Source: Verrucomicrobiaceae bacterium E54
GTDB lineage: Bacteria > Verrucomicrobiota > Verrucomicrobiia > Verrucomicrobiales > Akkermansiaceae
Assembly (NCBI GenBank): GCA_022548915.1
Contig: JAKZES010000013.1
Span: 1 to 64,000 of the forward strand
Reading direction: 5' to 3'
Length of the DNA stretch: 64,000 bases
Of this stretch, positions 8,618-16,630 are shown piece by piece. Numbering within the stretch: the first letter of the stretch is position 1; every line of letters begins with the position of its first letter. A program made the position numbers and the translations under genes. Under the pieces are notes generated by a model. It ran no database searches, was not told the origin of the DNA, and worked only from the letters and a program-made list of their open reading frames with translations.

Positions 8618-10417
8618 TCATGCCTTCGCGGGGGAAAGTAGTTGGGCTATCAAATCCAGCACTTCCCGAATCTCCCCGTTGAAGTGCTCTCCCGAGCATT
8701 CGTCGATAAGAAGATGGAGTTCCCCTTTGCGGAGCAGCATCCGGGTGCCGCTCTTCGCGGCGAGGCGGCGGAAAAACTCTTCGGCGAAATCGCTCAGTTT
8801 GACGCCCGATGTCTGGGCCCGCCAGATCAGGCTCTTCTGGTTCGGTTCCGCTTCGAGGTAGGCGGAGAGATCCTCCTCGGCTCCGCCAAAGACCCGCTCC
8901 AGCAGCAGCTCCCGCTGAATCTCGTCGATCACCGGCCGGAAGCCCTCGAACAGTTCCTGATCGTCGAGGTGCCGCATCGCGTAGGCTGACAGCAATTCGG
9001 GGGTCACGAAGTAGTTCTCCGGCTCGTATCGCTTCCAGACGTGCTCGCGGAAGCCGCCTTCCTCGCCTTCGGTCGATCCGCGACGGGCGTCGCCATCCCT
9101 CAGCGCGAGGCCCCGCAGGTTCGGGACCATGTCGCGGAGCGCAAAGAAGTGCTTCCGGGCCGAAATCCCGTAGCCGCCTTCCACCCGTTCCAACTCCTGT
9201 TCGACCTCACGTTCAGCTTGCGGATAGTTGTCCTGGAGGTAGTAGGTGTTCAGCCGACTGCCTTGTTCCAGAACCTCTGCAACCGGATGATCGAGCTTGC
9301 GGGCGAAGCCCCGGAGCATGTCGATATCCGTGCTCCCTTCGACGTAGAGCACCGTCCCTGTCTGGCGAGCCCTGACGTAATGCTCGGCCCCGAAGTGCTT
9401 CAAGGAATTCCGGATCATCTCCGAGCCGCCGACCTGATCGGTCTGGCCGTCCAGAATCAGCGTCAGGTTGGTATCGATCGCCTCATTGAGCACCACCTCG
9501 GAATGGGTGACCATGACCACCTGCGACTCGTTTCGGTGCGCCACATCGCGTAGCAGCACATAGACTTGCCGCTGCCGAAGGATCTCCAGATGAGCATCCG
9601 GTTCATCAATCAGCAGGATGCTGCGCTTGTGGGAAAACAAGTAGGAGAGAATAAGCAGCATCTGCTGGAAGCCACGGCCTGCCATGCTGATATCCAGCGC
9701 CTCCTTGACCTCGGGCTGGCGGTAGAAAAGCTCGACCACGCCGCGCACTTCATCCTCCACCGGATTCATCAGCTCGGCCCCGAAAAGCCGCTTCATCAGG
9801 CCCGTGATCCTCCTCCAGTCGTCGGGAGTGTCGCGGGCGACGATCAAGCACAGGTTCCGCAGCACCTGGGCGGTCTGGCCCTGGCCGAGCAGGACGTTGA
9901 TCCGCCCGGGCTTGATCACCGGTTCCTCGGTCTCGATGCCGGACATGGAATAGAGGAGCTCGACGTTCAGCCGAGCCGAATACTGGATCAGGTCGAGATC
10001 TTCGGAACAATCCTCGCCCGGCTCGCAGTAGGCGAGCTCGTCCGACTGAGACTTGAACTTCATGGTCACCGGCCGGACCTTCCCTTTGTACTCCACGCCG
10101 ACGGTGATCGACATGATGATCGGCTGATTGCCCGTGCGGACGCGGGCGTCCTTCCAGAAGAACCGCGTCCGCGTGACCGGCACCGAGACGATGCTGAGCC
10201 GGTTCAGGGCGGTGGCGACCCGCTCGCTGGCCTTCGAGTCGCGGCGGCCGGAGTACCAGGTCTTGATCCCGAAGGACCAGAGGGCCAGTGCCTGGATCGC
10301 ACTGGTCTTGCCGCAGTTGTTCGGGCCGATGAGCACCGCCGGGTGCTCCAGCTCGATGCGCTGGCGTTCCCCGAAACGCTTGAAGTTCTCGATCTCAAGG
10401 TAGTGGAGCAGGCGCAT
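8618..10417 (-). CDS. OLD/PARIS-like ATPase with C-terminal TOPRIM-like domain
   Basis: A 599-residue putative defence nuclease. The N-terminal ABC/SMC-type ATPase (AAA_15/AAA_21) starts IENFKRFGE and has Walker A GPNNCGKTS (residues 31-39), a signature-like SMAGRGFQQM (about 244-253), Walker B SILLIDEPDAHLE (about 266-278) and switch histidine VMVTHSE (about 301-307). The C-terminal part has TOPRIM-type acidic motifs: YVEGSTDIDML (E360), LRDGDAR (DxD, 441-443) and RYEPENYFVTPELL. OLD nucleases and fused PARIS (AriA-AriB) proteins share this order, so both remain possible. It starts 14 bp after hsdS on the same strand and is almost certainly cotranscribed with it. Its targets and trigger are unknown. 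Confidence 0.82.
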   Translation of the reverse strand: MRLLHYLEIENFKRFGERQRIELEHPAVLIGPNNCGKTSAIQALALWSFGIKTWYSGRRDSKASERVATALNRLSIVSVPVTRTRFFWKDARVRTGNQPIIMSITVGVEYKGKVRPVTMKFKSQSDELAYCEPGEDCSEDLDLIQYSARLNVELLYSMSGIETEEPVIKPGRINVLLGQGQTAQVLRNLCLIVARDTPDDWRRITGLMKRLFGAELMNPVEDEVRGVVELFYRQPEVKEALDISMAGRGFQQMLLILSYLFSHKRSILLIDEPDAHLEILRQRQVYVLLRDVAHRNESQVVMVTHSEVVLNEAIDTNLTLILDGQTDQVGGSEMIRNSLKHFGAEHYVRARQTGTVLYVEGSTDIDMLRGFARKLDHPVAEVLEQGSRLNTYYLQDNYPQAEREVEQELERVEGGYGISARKHFFALRDMVPNLRGLALRDGDARRGSTEGEEGGFREHVWKRYEPENYFVTPELLSAYAMRHLDDQELFEGFRPVIDEIQRELLLERVFGGAEEDLSAYLEAEPNQKSLIWRAQTSGVKLSDFAEEFFRRLAAKSGTRMLLRKGELHLLIDECSGEHFNGEIREVLDLIAQLLSPAKA

Positions 10418-10431
10418 GGCGGCAGTCTGGT

Positions 10432-11703
10432 TCAGGTCGGGCGGTCCGTCACGTCGATCTTCCCCGTCACCGCCTCGGCGATGAGGGCGGTGCGGTATTC
10501 CTGCATCCGCTTGATCTGACGGCGGGCTCGGGTGATGGTGGTGTCGATTTTCTCCACCTCCTCATTGCATTCCCCAACGATCATCAATTGCAGCTTCTTC
10601 GGTGGCATCGGGATCTTCAGGTGCTTCAGGTCGTGGCAGGTAAGGGCCCCCTTGGTGCTCCCTGAATCATCGCTCATTGCCCTGAGTTGGGCATACAAAC
10701 CACGAAGTGCGAGGTGGAGATACCTCGGCACGAGTCGTGGATTGGTGATTGTGATGAAGGCGAGATGCTGATTAATCGTTGCCTCGAAGTCGAGAAGGGC
10801 TGCTGTGCCACGGGTCTTACCTTGTCCGGTGATCGCAACAAGCACACTATGCCGGGGCACGATCGGAAGATGGCATTCTCGTAAGGCTGTCGGCGTTACA
10901 AATTGGTCAGACTCAGTAATCGTTCCTTGATTGACTGATGCACTGTTAAGCCACGGGTAGGCTCCCTCCGTCCAATAGCTCGGCTGTGACCTTGCAGGGG
11001 TCGACCCATTGCCGACTCTGGCGAGGTGACCTATTCTCCATGCTTCCCACCCCACCGGAATCTCTGGCAGCCAGGGGATGCCGGAGGGTTGGAGTTTGGG
11101 GTTGGGGTCGAGGCCGCGGGTGACGGCCCGGTGGATGAGGGCCCGCTTGCGTTCTTCCAAGAGAGCAATCTCCCGCTCCTTCACCCGCAGGTAGCGGTCG
11201 ATCGCTTCGAGCTTCCCATCCAAATACGCCACGATGGCGTCTTGTTCGGGGCGAGGTGGCACGGGTAGCGGAATCCGGAGAAATTCCTCCGGATACAACC
11301 GTAGTCGGGATTGTCGGATGCCGGTTGAGCGACGCATGTATTCCGCGGCATATTCAGGTGTTCGGAGAAGGAGGTCCAGGAATCGTGGGTTGTAGGTCTG
11401 CGGATCGTGGAGGCGGTAGACACCATAGGAGGGACTGACTATTCCATGGTAGTTGGAGACGCCGAGGGCTGACATCCACGCCCACATCGTGTTGATCACC
11501 AAATCCCCCGGCCAGCAGAGCTTTGAACCCTCATACGACTCGGCTTCAAACATGGTGATATTCTTCTCCGACCGCGGTGTGACGCCAGTTACGTGAGAGA
11601 CGGAAAGCAGCTCTTCTTCACCAGTAGCCGATCGAACGTCGATCTCGCGAAGGAGAAACTTCGCTCGCTTCGTTGGCCATCCATTCTGTGTAGTTGCCGC
11701 CAT
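10432..11703 (-). CDS. hsdS: Type I restriction-modification specificity subunit (HsdS)
   Basis: DNA-recognition subunit of about 423 residues with two target-recognition domains that each read half of a bipartite site. TRD1 spans roughly residues 15-150 (RAKFLLREIDVRS to IPLPVPPRPEQ). The central conserved helix is QDAIVAYLDGKLEAIDRYL with KREIALLEERK-type continuation. TRD2 begins near VGWEAWRIGHLARVGNGSTP, and the distal conserved helix is near the C-terminus (EEVEKIDTTITRARRQIKRM). The ATG at 11703 is used because it follows the hsdM stop by one base (TAA-G-ATG); the upstream part of the open frame lies inside hsdM. The target sequence cannot be predicted. Confidence 0.94.
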   Translation of the reverse strand: MAATTQNGWPTKRAKFLLREIDVRSATGEEELLSVSHVTGVTPRSEKNITMFEAESYEGSKLCWPGDLVINTMWAWMSALGVSNYHGIVSPSYGVYRLHDPQTYNPRFLDLLLRTPEYAAEYMRRSTGIRQSRLRLYPEEFLRIPLPVPPRPEQDAIVAYLDGKLEAIDRYLRVKEREIALLEERKRALIHRAVTRGLDPNPKLQPSGIPWLPEIPVGWEAWRIGHLARVGNGSTPARSQPSYWTEGAYPWLNSASVNQGTITESDQFVTPTALRECHLPIVPRHSVLVAITGQGKTRGTAALLDFEATINQHLAFITITNPRLVPRYLHLALRGLYAQLRAMSDDSGSTKGALTCHDLKHLKIPMPPKKLQLMIVGECNEEVEKIDTTITRARRQIKRMQEYRTALIAEAVTGKIDVTDRPT

Positions 11704-11704
11704 C

Positions 11705-14002
11705 TTACGCCAGCACCTCCTCAAGCAGTTGTTCGGCCTCGGCTTCGAGGGCCCGGAGGTCCTCGGCAATCTCCTCCAGCGGGCGGAGCGGCTGGTATTC
11801 GTAGAAGTGGCGGGTGAAGGGGATCTCGTAGCCGATCTGGGTCTTCTCGCCATCGATCCAGGCGTCCCCGACGTGGGGCTTCACCTCCCGCTGGAAGTAA
11901 GCCTCGATGCCGCCGGGCTCGGTGAGTGGCACCTGCTCCGTGTCCCGCAGCTCGGAGTCGGACTCATACTGGAGGAAGCCGCCCTTGTCCTTGTAGGTGC
12001 CATAGAGGGCCTCGCGTTCGAGGCTTTCCTCGGTGTGATACTTGGCGAGGCGCTTCTTGATGACCGGAGCGGCATCCGGGTTGCGGAAGGTGACGGCGGC
12101 GAGGAGGGCCTTCTTCTCGACGGTGGCGAGCTTCCGGTCGAGGTCCTTGAGGGCGGCCTTCAGGTCCTTCTCGAAGGCGGCGAAGTCATCCCACTGCCGG
12201 TCGGCCCCGAGGAACTCCTGCAGCTCCTGGGCGAGGGCGTGGAGGTCGGCATCGGCCTGCCAGGTCTTGGGGTCGAGGAACTGCTTGCGGGCCTTGGTCT
12301 TGAGCTTGGGCTCGTGGGCGTCGGCCATCTTCTCGAGGCGGGGCTTCAGCTCCTTGAACCGGGCGGGGTCGAGGAGGGCGTTGCCGTGCTTGTCCCAGGC
12401 CCGCCGGCGGAGGTCGTCGGGGCCGGTGCGGAAGCGCAGTGGATCGATGGCCTCGTCGCTGAAGCGGACGGAGAGCCGGAGTGGGCGTTCCACGACGATC
12501 TTCCAGTAGCCGAAGTCGGCGTTGTCGAAGATCTTCGACTTCACCGGGTTCTCCTCAGTGGCTTCCCGCTCCTCGAAGGCCATGAAGGCGTCCATGACCT
12601 GCTCGAGGTGCTCGTCCCGCAGCTCGCAGTTCTTCTTGCCGAGATTTTTGCGGAGCTTGGAGAAGGCCGCGGTGGCGTCGATGAGCTGGACCTTGCCCCG
12701 GCGGTGGGCCGGCTTGCGGTTCGAGACGACCCAGAGGTAGGTGGCGATGCCGGTGTTGTAGAAGAGGTTGAGCGGGAGGGCGACGATGGCCTCAAGGTAG
12801 TCGCTTTCGATCAGGTGGCGGCGGAAGTTCGACTCGCCCTGGCCGGCGTCGCCGGTGAAGAGGGCGGAGCCGTTGTGGACCGAGACAATGCGGGAGCCGA
12901 GCGGCGTGTCGTGCTTCATCTTGTCCACCATGGTGGCCAGGAACATGAGCTGGCCGTCGGAGGAGCGGGTGGTGAAGTTGAGATCGTCGCCGTCCTCGGT
13001 GGTGACGCGGAAGCGTGGGTCGACCATGTCGTCCTTCGAGCCGCCGCAGAGCTTGTCGAGGTCGTTCTTCCAGGACTTTCCGTAGGGCGGATTGGAAAGC
13101 ATGAAGTCGAAGCGGGTCCGCGGGAAGCGGTCGGCACTGAGGGTGGAGCCGTAGCCGATGTTGTCGGTGGGGCGGCTCTTGATGAGCATGTCCGACTGGC
13201 AGATGGCGTAGGTCTCGGGGTTGATCTCCTGGCCGTAGAGGTGGATCTGGACCTTCTTCTGCTGCTCGTCGGCGAGGTGGAGCAGCCATTCCTCGCTCTC
13301 GGTGAGCATGCCGCCGGTGCCGCAGGCAGGGTCGTAGACGAGGTAGGGGGCCGACTCGATCTGGTCGGCAATGGGGCGGAAGATCAGCCGCGACATGAGG
13401 CGGATGATTTCCCGCGGGGTGAAGTGCTCGCCGGCCTCCTCGTTGTTCTCCTCGTTGAACTTGCGGATCAGCTCCTCGAAGACGTAGCCCATGCCGAGAT
13501 TGCTGAGACCCGGCAGCTCGGTGCCGTCGGGCCGGGTGAAGGGCTCCGGGGAGAGGTTGATGTCCCGGGAGAGGAATTTCTCGACCAGGATGTAGAGGAC
13601 GTCGGCTTCCTCGAGTGTGTCAAGCTGGTTGTAGAGTTTGAACTTGGAGATGATCTCCTGGACGTTCTTCGAGAAGCCGTTGAGGTAGGCCTCGAAGTCG
13701 TCGCGGAGGTTGGTGGGCGACTTGAGCAGGCCGCGGAGGGTGAACTTGGAGGTGTTGTAGAAGGGGTAGCCGGAGGCGTCCTGCAGCGGGGCGTCCTGCT
13801 CCTCGATGCCCTCCTTGTCACAGAAGGCCTTCATTTCGAGGACGGCGTCCTTGGTGGGCTCCAGGAGGGCGTCAAGCCGCCGGAGGACGGTCATGGGGAG
13901 GATGACGTCACGGTATTTGCCGCGGGCGTAGACGTCGCGGAGGACGTCGTCGGCGATGCCCCAGATGAAGGAGACGATCTGGTTGTGGGTGGAGTGGTCC
14001 AT
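11705..14002 (-). CDS. hsdM: Type I restriction-modification methyltransferase (HsdM)
   Basis: N6-adenine methyltransferase of 765 residues, the modification subunit of the complex. It has the HsdM N-terminal helical domain (FIWGIADDVLRDVYARGKYR), SAM-binding motif I DPACGTGG (about residues 224-231) and catalytic motif IV SNPPYGKSW (NPPY about 304-307). The protein is longer than classical HsdM of about 500-550 residues because of a C-terminal extension rich in charged helices, a form common in many bacteria. It is the first gene of the defence operon; the 123 bp upstream are the likely promoter region and contain a TGGGTCAGGTC motif. The start MDHSTHNQIVSF is well supported. Confidence 0.96.
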   Translation of the reverse strand: MDHSTHNQIVSFIWGIADDVLRDVYARGKYRDVILPMTVLRRLDALLEPTKDAVLEMKAFCDKEGIEEQDAPLQDASGYPFYNTSKFTLRGLLKSPTNLRDDFEAYLNGFSKNVQEIISKFKLYNQLDTLEEADVLYILVEKFLSRDINLSPEPFTRPDGTELPGLSNLGMGYVFEELIRKFNEENNEEAGEHFTPREIIRLMSRLIFRPIADQIESAPYLVYDPACGTGGMLTESEEWLLHLADEQQKKVQIHLYGQEINPETYAICQSDMLIKSRPTDNIGYGSTLSADRFPRTRFDFMLSNPPYGKSWKNDLDKLCGGSKDDMVDPRFRVTTEDGDDLNFTTRSSDGQLMFLATMVDKMKHDTPLGSRIVSVHNGSALFTGDAGQGESNFRRHLIESDYLEAIVALPLNLFYNTGIATYLWVVSNRKPAHRRGKVQLIDATAAFSKLRKNLGKKNCELRDEHLEQVMDAFMAFEEREATEENPVKSKIFDNADFGYWKIVVERPLRLSVRFSDEAIDPLRFRTGPDDLRRRAWDKHGNALLDPARFKELKPRLEKMADAHEPKLKTKARKQFLDPKTWQADADLHALAQELQEFLGADRQWDDFAAFEKDLKAALKDLDRKLATVEKKALLAAVTFRNPDAAPVIKKRLAKYHTEESLEREALYGTYKDKGGFLQYESDSELRDTEQVPLTEPGGIEAYFQREVKPHVGDAWIDGEKTQIGYEIPFTRHFYEYQPLRPLEEIAEDLRALEAEAEQLLEEVLA

Positions 14003-14052
14003 GGTGGGAGAATCGGGCCAGGAAAGGCGGCGAGCCGACCTTTCCCGGAGGC

Positions 14053-14063
14053 TGGGTCAGGTC
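14053..14063. repeat. TGGGTCAGGTC motif, copy 2
   Basis: Second identical copy of the 11-mer, about 50 bp upstream of the hsdM start and therefore within the presumed promoter region of the defence operon. Confidence 0.4.
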
Positions 14064-14125
14064 TAACGGTGTGGCCGTCCGGGGACAAGGCTGGATGGCG
14101 GGGTGGGACAAAGGCGGGGCGGACC

Positions 14126-14938
14126 TCACTCCCCCGCCGCGCGGCGTGCAAGCCGGGCACGCTCGTCGAAGGCCGATGCCGTTCCAGCCTGCCCCATCGC
14201 CCGCGCGGCGTCGGCCAACCCCTCGAGGTCGTCCGCCACCTTGCCCGGCCGCGCGAGGTCGCGGTCGATCGCCAGGGCGCTTTCGAAAGCCGCTTGCGCC
14301 GCGACGGCATCGCCGGTGGCCAATGCCGCCCGGCCGCCCAGCCGGTGGGAATCCGCTGTCTCGGCGCGTTCGCCGGCGCGGCGGTTGATGCCCGCCGCCC
14401 GCCGGGCCACGGACAAGGCCCCGGCGGCATCGCCTTCCTCGAGACGGAGGCGTGCCTCCAGGTTGTCGAAGCGCCCCCGCATGCCGCGTGGCGGGCCGAG
14501 CGCGCGACCACGCTCCAACTCACGCCACGCGCTGCCACGACGTCCGGCATCCAGTTCGAGATAGGCCCGCATCCATGCCGCCTCGGCCCTCAACTCGTTG
14601 AGTTCCCCATCGATCTCTCCGGGGGAAAGTGTCGCCACGTAGCGGTCGACCGCATCGAGACAGTCCGACGCGTCGGACCTCGCCCCGGAGGCATTGCGGA
14701 CGACGGCGATGTTGACCAGGGAGCGCACGATCCCGACCGGATCGTCGATCGAACGGTAGCGCGAGAGGGCCTCGCCATACGCCAGGGTCGCTTCCTCGAT
14801 CCGGCCTTCGGCGAAGGCATCGTGGCCGTCGTCGGCCCGCTCGCGCGCCTCGCGCACCACCGGCGGAACGGCATTTCCCGGACCTGCGCAACCGGCAGCC
14901 AGCAGCACCAGCATCATCGTCATCCAGCGCTCAATCAT
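14126..14938 (-). CDS. TPR-like lipoprotein of the MCE operon
   Basis: A 270-residue predicted lipoprotein. The N-terminus MIERWMTMMLVLLAAGCAG is a lipoprotein signal with lipobox LAAGC, so the mature protein would be anchored through that Cys. The rest is Ala/Glu/Arg-rich and reads as tetratricopeptide-like helical pairs, for example AFAEGRIEEATLAYGEALSR and AQAAFESALAIDRDLARPGK. It is the last gene of the MCE transport operon and overlaps the preceding gene by 8 bp. Its position is where classical mla operons carry the lipid shuttle MlaC or a lipoprotein, but it does not resemble MlaC. A scaffolding or docking role is inference. Confidence 0.75.
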   Translation of the reverse strand: MIERWMTMMLVLLAAGCAGPGNAVPPVVREARERADDGHDAFAEGRIEEATLAYGEALSRYRSIDDPVGIVRSLVNIAVVRNASGARSDASDCLDAVDRYVATLSPGEIDGELNELRAEAAWMRAYLELDAGRRGSAWRELERGRALGPPRGMRGRFDNLEARLRLEEGDAAGALSVARRAAGINRRAGERAETADSHRLGGRAALATGDAVAAQAAFESALAIDRDLARPGKVADDLEGLADAARAMGQAGTASAFDERARLARRAAGE

Positions 14939-15941
14939 CGCTCGAGGTCCTCAGGGTTTTGCCATCGTCCTTCGACACGCCGCCCCGGATCGGCCACATG
15001 TCGCGCACCGCACTCATCACATCGTCCGCCTTGTCGACCGTCCGCGAGCTCTTGCGGACCATCTCGGGCACTTCGGGACCGGCCACGTCGACCGCCTCGC
15101 GAAGACCCCCGACCACGCCGTCGGCCTCATCGATCAGCCCGCCGGCCTTGGCCAGGGTTTCATCCAGCCGGCCCGAGGCCGAGTCGAGCTTGGTCAGAAT
15201 GGAGTCGAGGTGCTCGCTCATCGCCCGCGTGGCATCCTCGAACTGGTCGATGCCCTTCATCATGTCGTTGTCGGGTGCCCGCAGTTCCGCCACCAGCGAT
15301 TCGATCTCCGCCAGGGCCGCGCTGAGCCGGGCGAAGCCCTGCTGAAGGTCGCCGTCCTCGCGACGCAGGTCCACGACCAACGCATGCGACTCGTCGATGA
15401 CGCGATCCACCCGGTCCACCGTCAGCGGCAGCTTCTCCGCCACGCCTCCGAGTCCCACCAGGATCGGCTCGAACTCCTCCTTCAATTCCTCGACCATCGC
15501 CCCGATCGTCGGCTCGGCCTCGATCTGGATCTCCGCGCCTTCCGCTGCGGGCGGAGCTCCGGCACTGCCGGCCGTCAGCTCGATGAAACGGTCGCCAATC
15601 AGGTTCTCCCCGCGAACCTCTGCCCGCGAGTCGGTTTTCACGTAGTGAACGTACTCGTCGAAAACCTTCACACTCACGGTCACCTCGCCCGGACCGACCA
15701 GCTCGATCCCGTCCACCTTGCCGATCCGGAATCCACTCAGCCGCACGGCCATTCCCGTCTGCAAGCCCTCGCTGGTCTCCGCGGTCATCCGGTAGTGCTT
15801 CGCCCCGCGGAACCACTCCTGCCTCCAGATTCCGAAGCCGACCGCTCCTAACAGAACGAGCAGGATGACGCCGAGAAAGAATCCGGAGCGCAGTTCGACA
15901 AGGTGGAACCTCGGATCGGTGTTTTTCAGGAAGCGAGCCAT
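14931..15941 (-). CDS. MlaD-family MCE domain protein
   Basis: A 336-residue lipid-transport subunit. A single transmembrane segment (about 20-38, FFLGVILLVLLGAVGFGIW) is followed by one MCE domain (about 48-125, with GLQTGMAVRLSGFRIGKVDG and GENLIGDRFIEL). A long helical C-terminal tail follows, of the sort that builds periplasmic tunnels or needles. The family carries phospholipid between membranes with MlaE/MlaF-type partners. The start at 15941 has a strong GGAGGAG ribosome site and places the helix near the N-terminus; the open frame extends further upstream only because it overlaps the ATPase-like gene. It overlaps the upstream gene by 16 bp. Confidence 0.9.
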   Translation of the reverse strand: MARFLKNTDPRFHLVELRSGFFLGVILLVLLGAVGFGIWRQEWFRGAKHYRMTAETSEGLQTGMAVRLSGFRIGKVDGIELVGPGEVTVSVKVFDEYVHYVKTDSRAEVRGENLIGDRFIELTAGSAGAPPAAEGAEIQIEAEPTIGAMVEELKEEFEPILVGLGGVAEKLPLTVDRVDRVIDESHALVVDLRREDGDLQQGFARLSAALAEIESLVAELRAPDNDMMKGIDQFEDATRAMSEHLDSILTKLDSASGRLDETLAKAGGLIDEADGVVGGLREAVDVAGPEVPEMVRKSSRTVDKADDVMSAVRDMWPIRGGVSKDDGKTLRTSSDD

Positions 15942-16630
15942 GATTTCTCCTCCAGTTGGATGCAGTTGACGGGCGACCACGCCCTGAGTCCGAATGAATT
16001 CTCCACCGGACGCGTTGAATGCCTGAGGACGAGCATCGCGCTGCCCTCGTGCTGGCGGCCGAGCCAGTCGACCAGGGCCGCCACCCGGCGCGTCCGACCC
16101 TCGTCGAGGCGGTCGAAGATCCGGTCGCAGACCAGCAACCGGAATCCCGCGAGGTGGCAGCGAACCAGCGCGCAAACGATCCGCTCGAGGGCACTCAGCC
16201 GGTCCGGCACCTGGGGCATCAGGCCCACGGTCCGCTGCTCTTCGATGCCTGCTTGGGCGAATGCCTCGATGATGCGTTTCTCCACCTCCGCAGTGGACTC
16301 CGGCACCGGACCGAGCCGGGCCCGGCGGGGCAGCAGCAGGTTCTCCCAAACCCTCAGGTTGGCGATCAGCCCCCCTTCCGCCGAGGCGTAGCCCAATGCC
16401 TCGAGTCGTCCCAACAAGACCCTTTCCCTGCAACGCACGAGACTCCCGCCCGCCAGCAGCACGTCGTCTTCAGCAAGCCCCTCCAGCCCGGAAATCCGCT
16501 CCAGCAGTTCATCCAGGACCGGATTGGATCCCGACGAGAGGATCGCGGCGGCCCCGGCTTCGATCCCGAAGTCCAGTGCAACGGAGGACTCTCCTTCCGC
16601 AAGTTTCACCTCAAGGACCGGCTGATTCAT
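15926..16630 (-). CDS. Degenerate MlaF-like ABC ATPase subunit
   Basis: A 234-residue protein in the operon position of the MlaF ATPase, between the MlaE permease and the MCE subunit. The overall ABC layout is recognisable. The Q-loop neighbourhood LGYASAEGGLIANLRVWENL resembles that of MlaF, LSALERIVCALVR stands where the LSGGxxQR signature should be, FRLLVCDRIFDRLD replaces Walker B, and a switch His lies in LVLRHS. The P-loop region reads AAAILSSGSNPVLDELL with no GxxGxGKS lysine, and the Walker B catalytic Glu is Arg (D169-R170). It is therefore likely unable to hydrolyse ATP unless it pairs with another ATPase. The ATG at 16630 overlaps the MlaE stop (ATGA). Confidence 0.72.
   Translation of the reverse strand: MNQPVLEVKLAEGESSVALDFGIEAGAAAILSSGSNPVLDELLERISGLEGLAEDDVLLAGGSLVRCRERVLLGRLEALGYASAEGGLIANLRVWENLLLPRRARLGPVPESTAEVEKRIIEAFAQAGIEEQRTVGLMPQVPDRLSALERIVCALVRCHLAGFRLLVCDRIFDRLDEGRTRRVAALVDWLGRQHEGSAMLVLRHSTRPVENSFGLRAWSPVNCIQLEEKSWLAS

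Noticed and set aside
9566-10519. Plus-strand 317-codon frame over the OLD-like gene
   Set aside because: Antisense shadow with no recognisable domain, overlapping hsdS as well.
11729-15325. A 1,198-codon open frame on the plus strand opposite hsdM and the MCE genes
   Set aside because: It is antisense to clear genes with conserved motifs, its composition is the Val/Gly/Glu-rich pattern of a GC-rich complementary frame, and it spans two unrelated operons.
14931-16433. Extending the MCE protein upstream to a 500-residue frame
   Set aside because: The extra N-terminal text lies within the ATPase-like gene and is low-complexity; the ATG at 15941 has a strong ribosome site and places the membrane helix correctly.
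15926-16630. Treating the MlaF-like gene as a frameshifted pseudogene
   Set aside because: The frame is intact, overlaps both neighbours precisely, and keeps the overall ABC layout; the losses are substitutions at catalytic sites, so a divergent but real protein is more likely.
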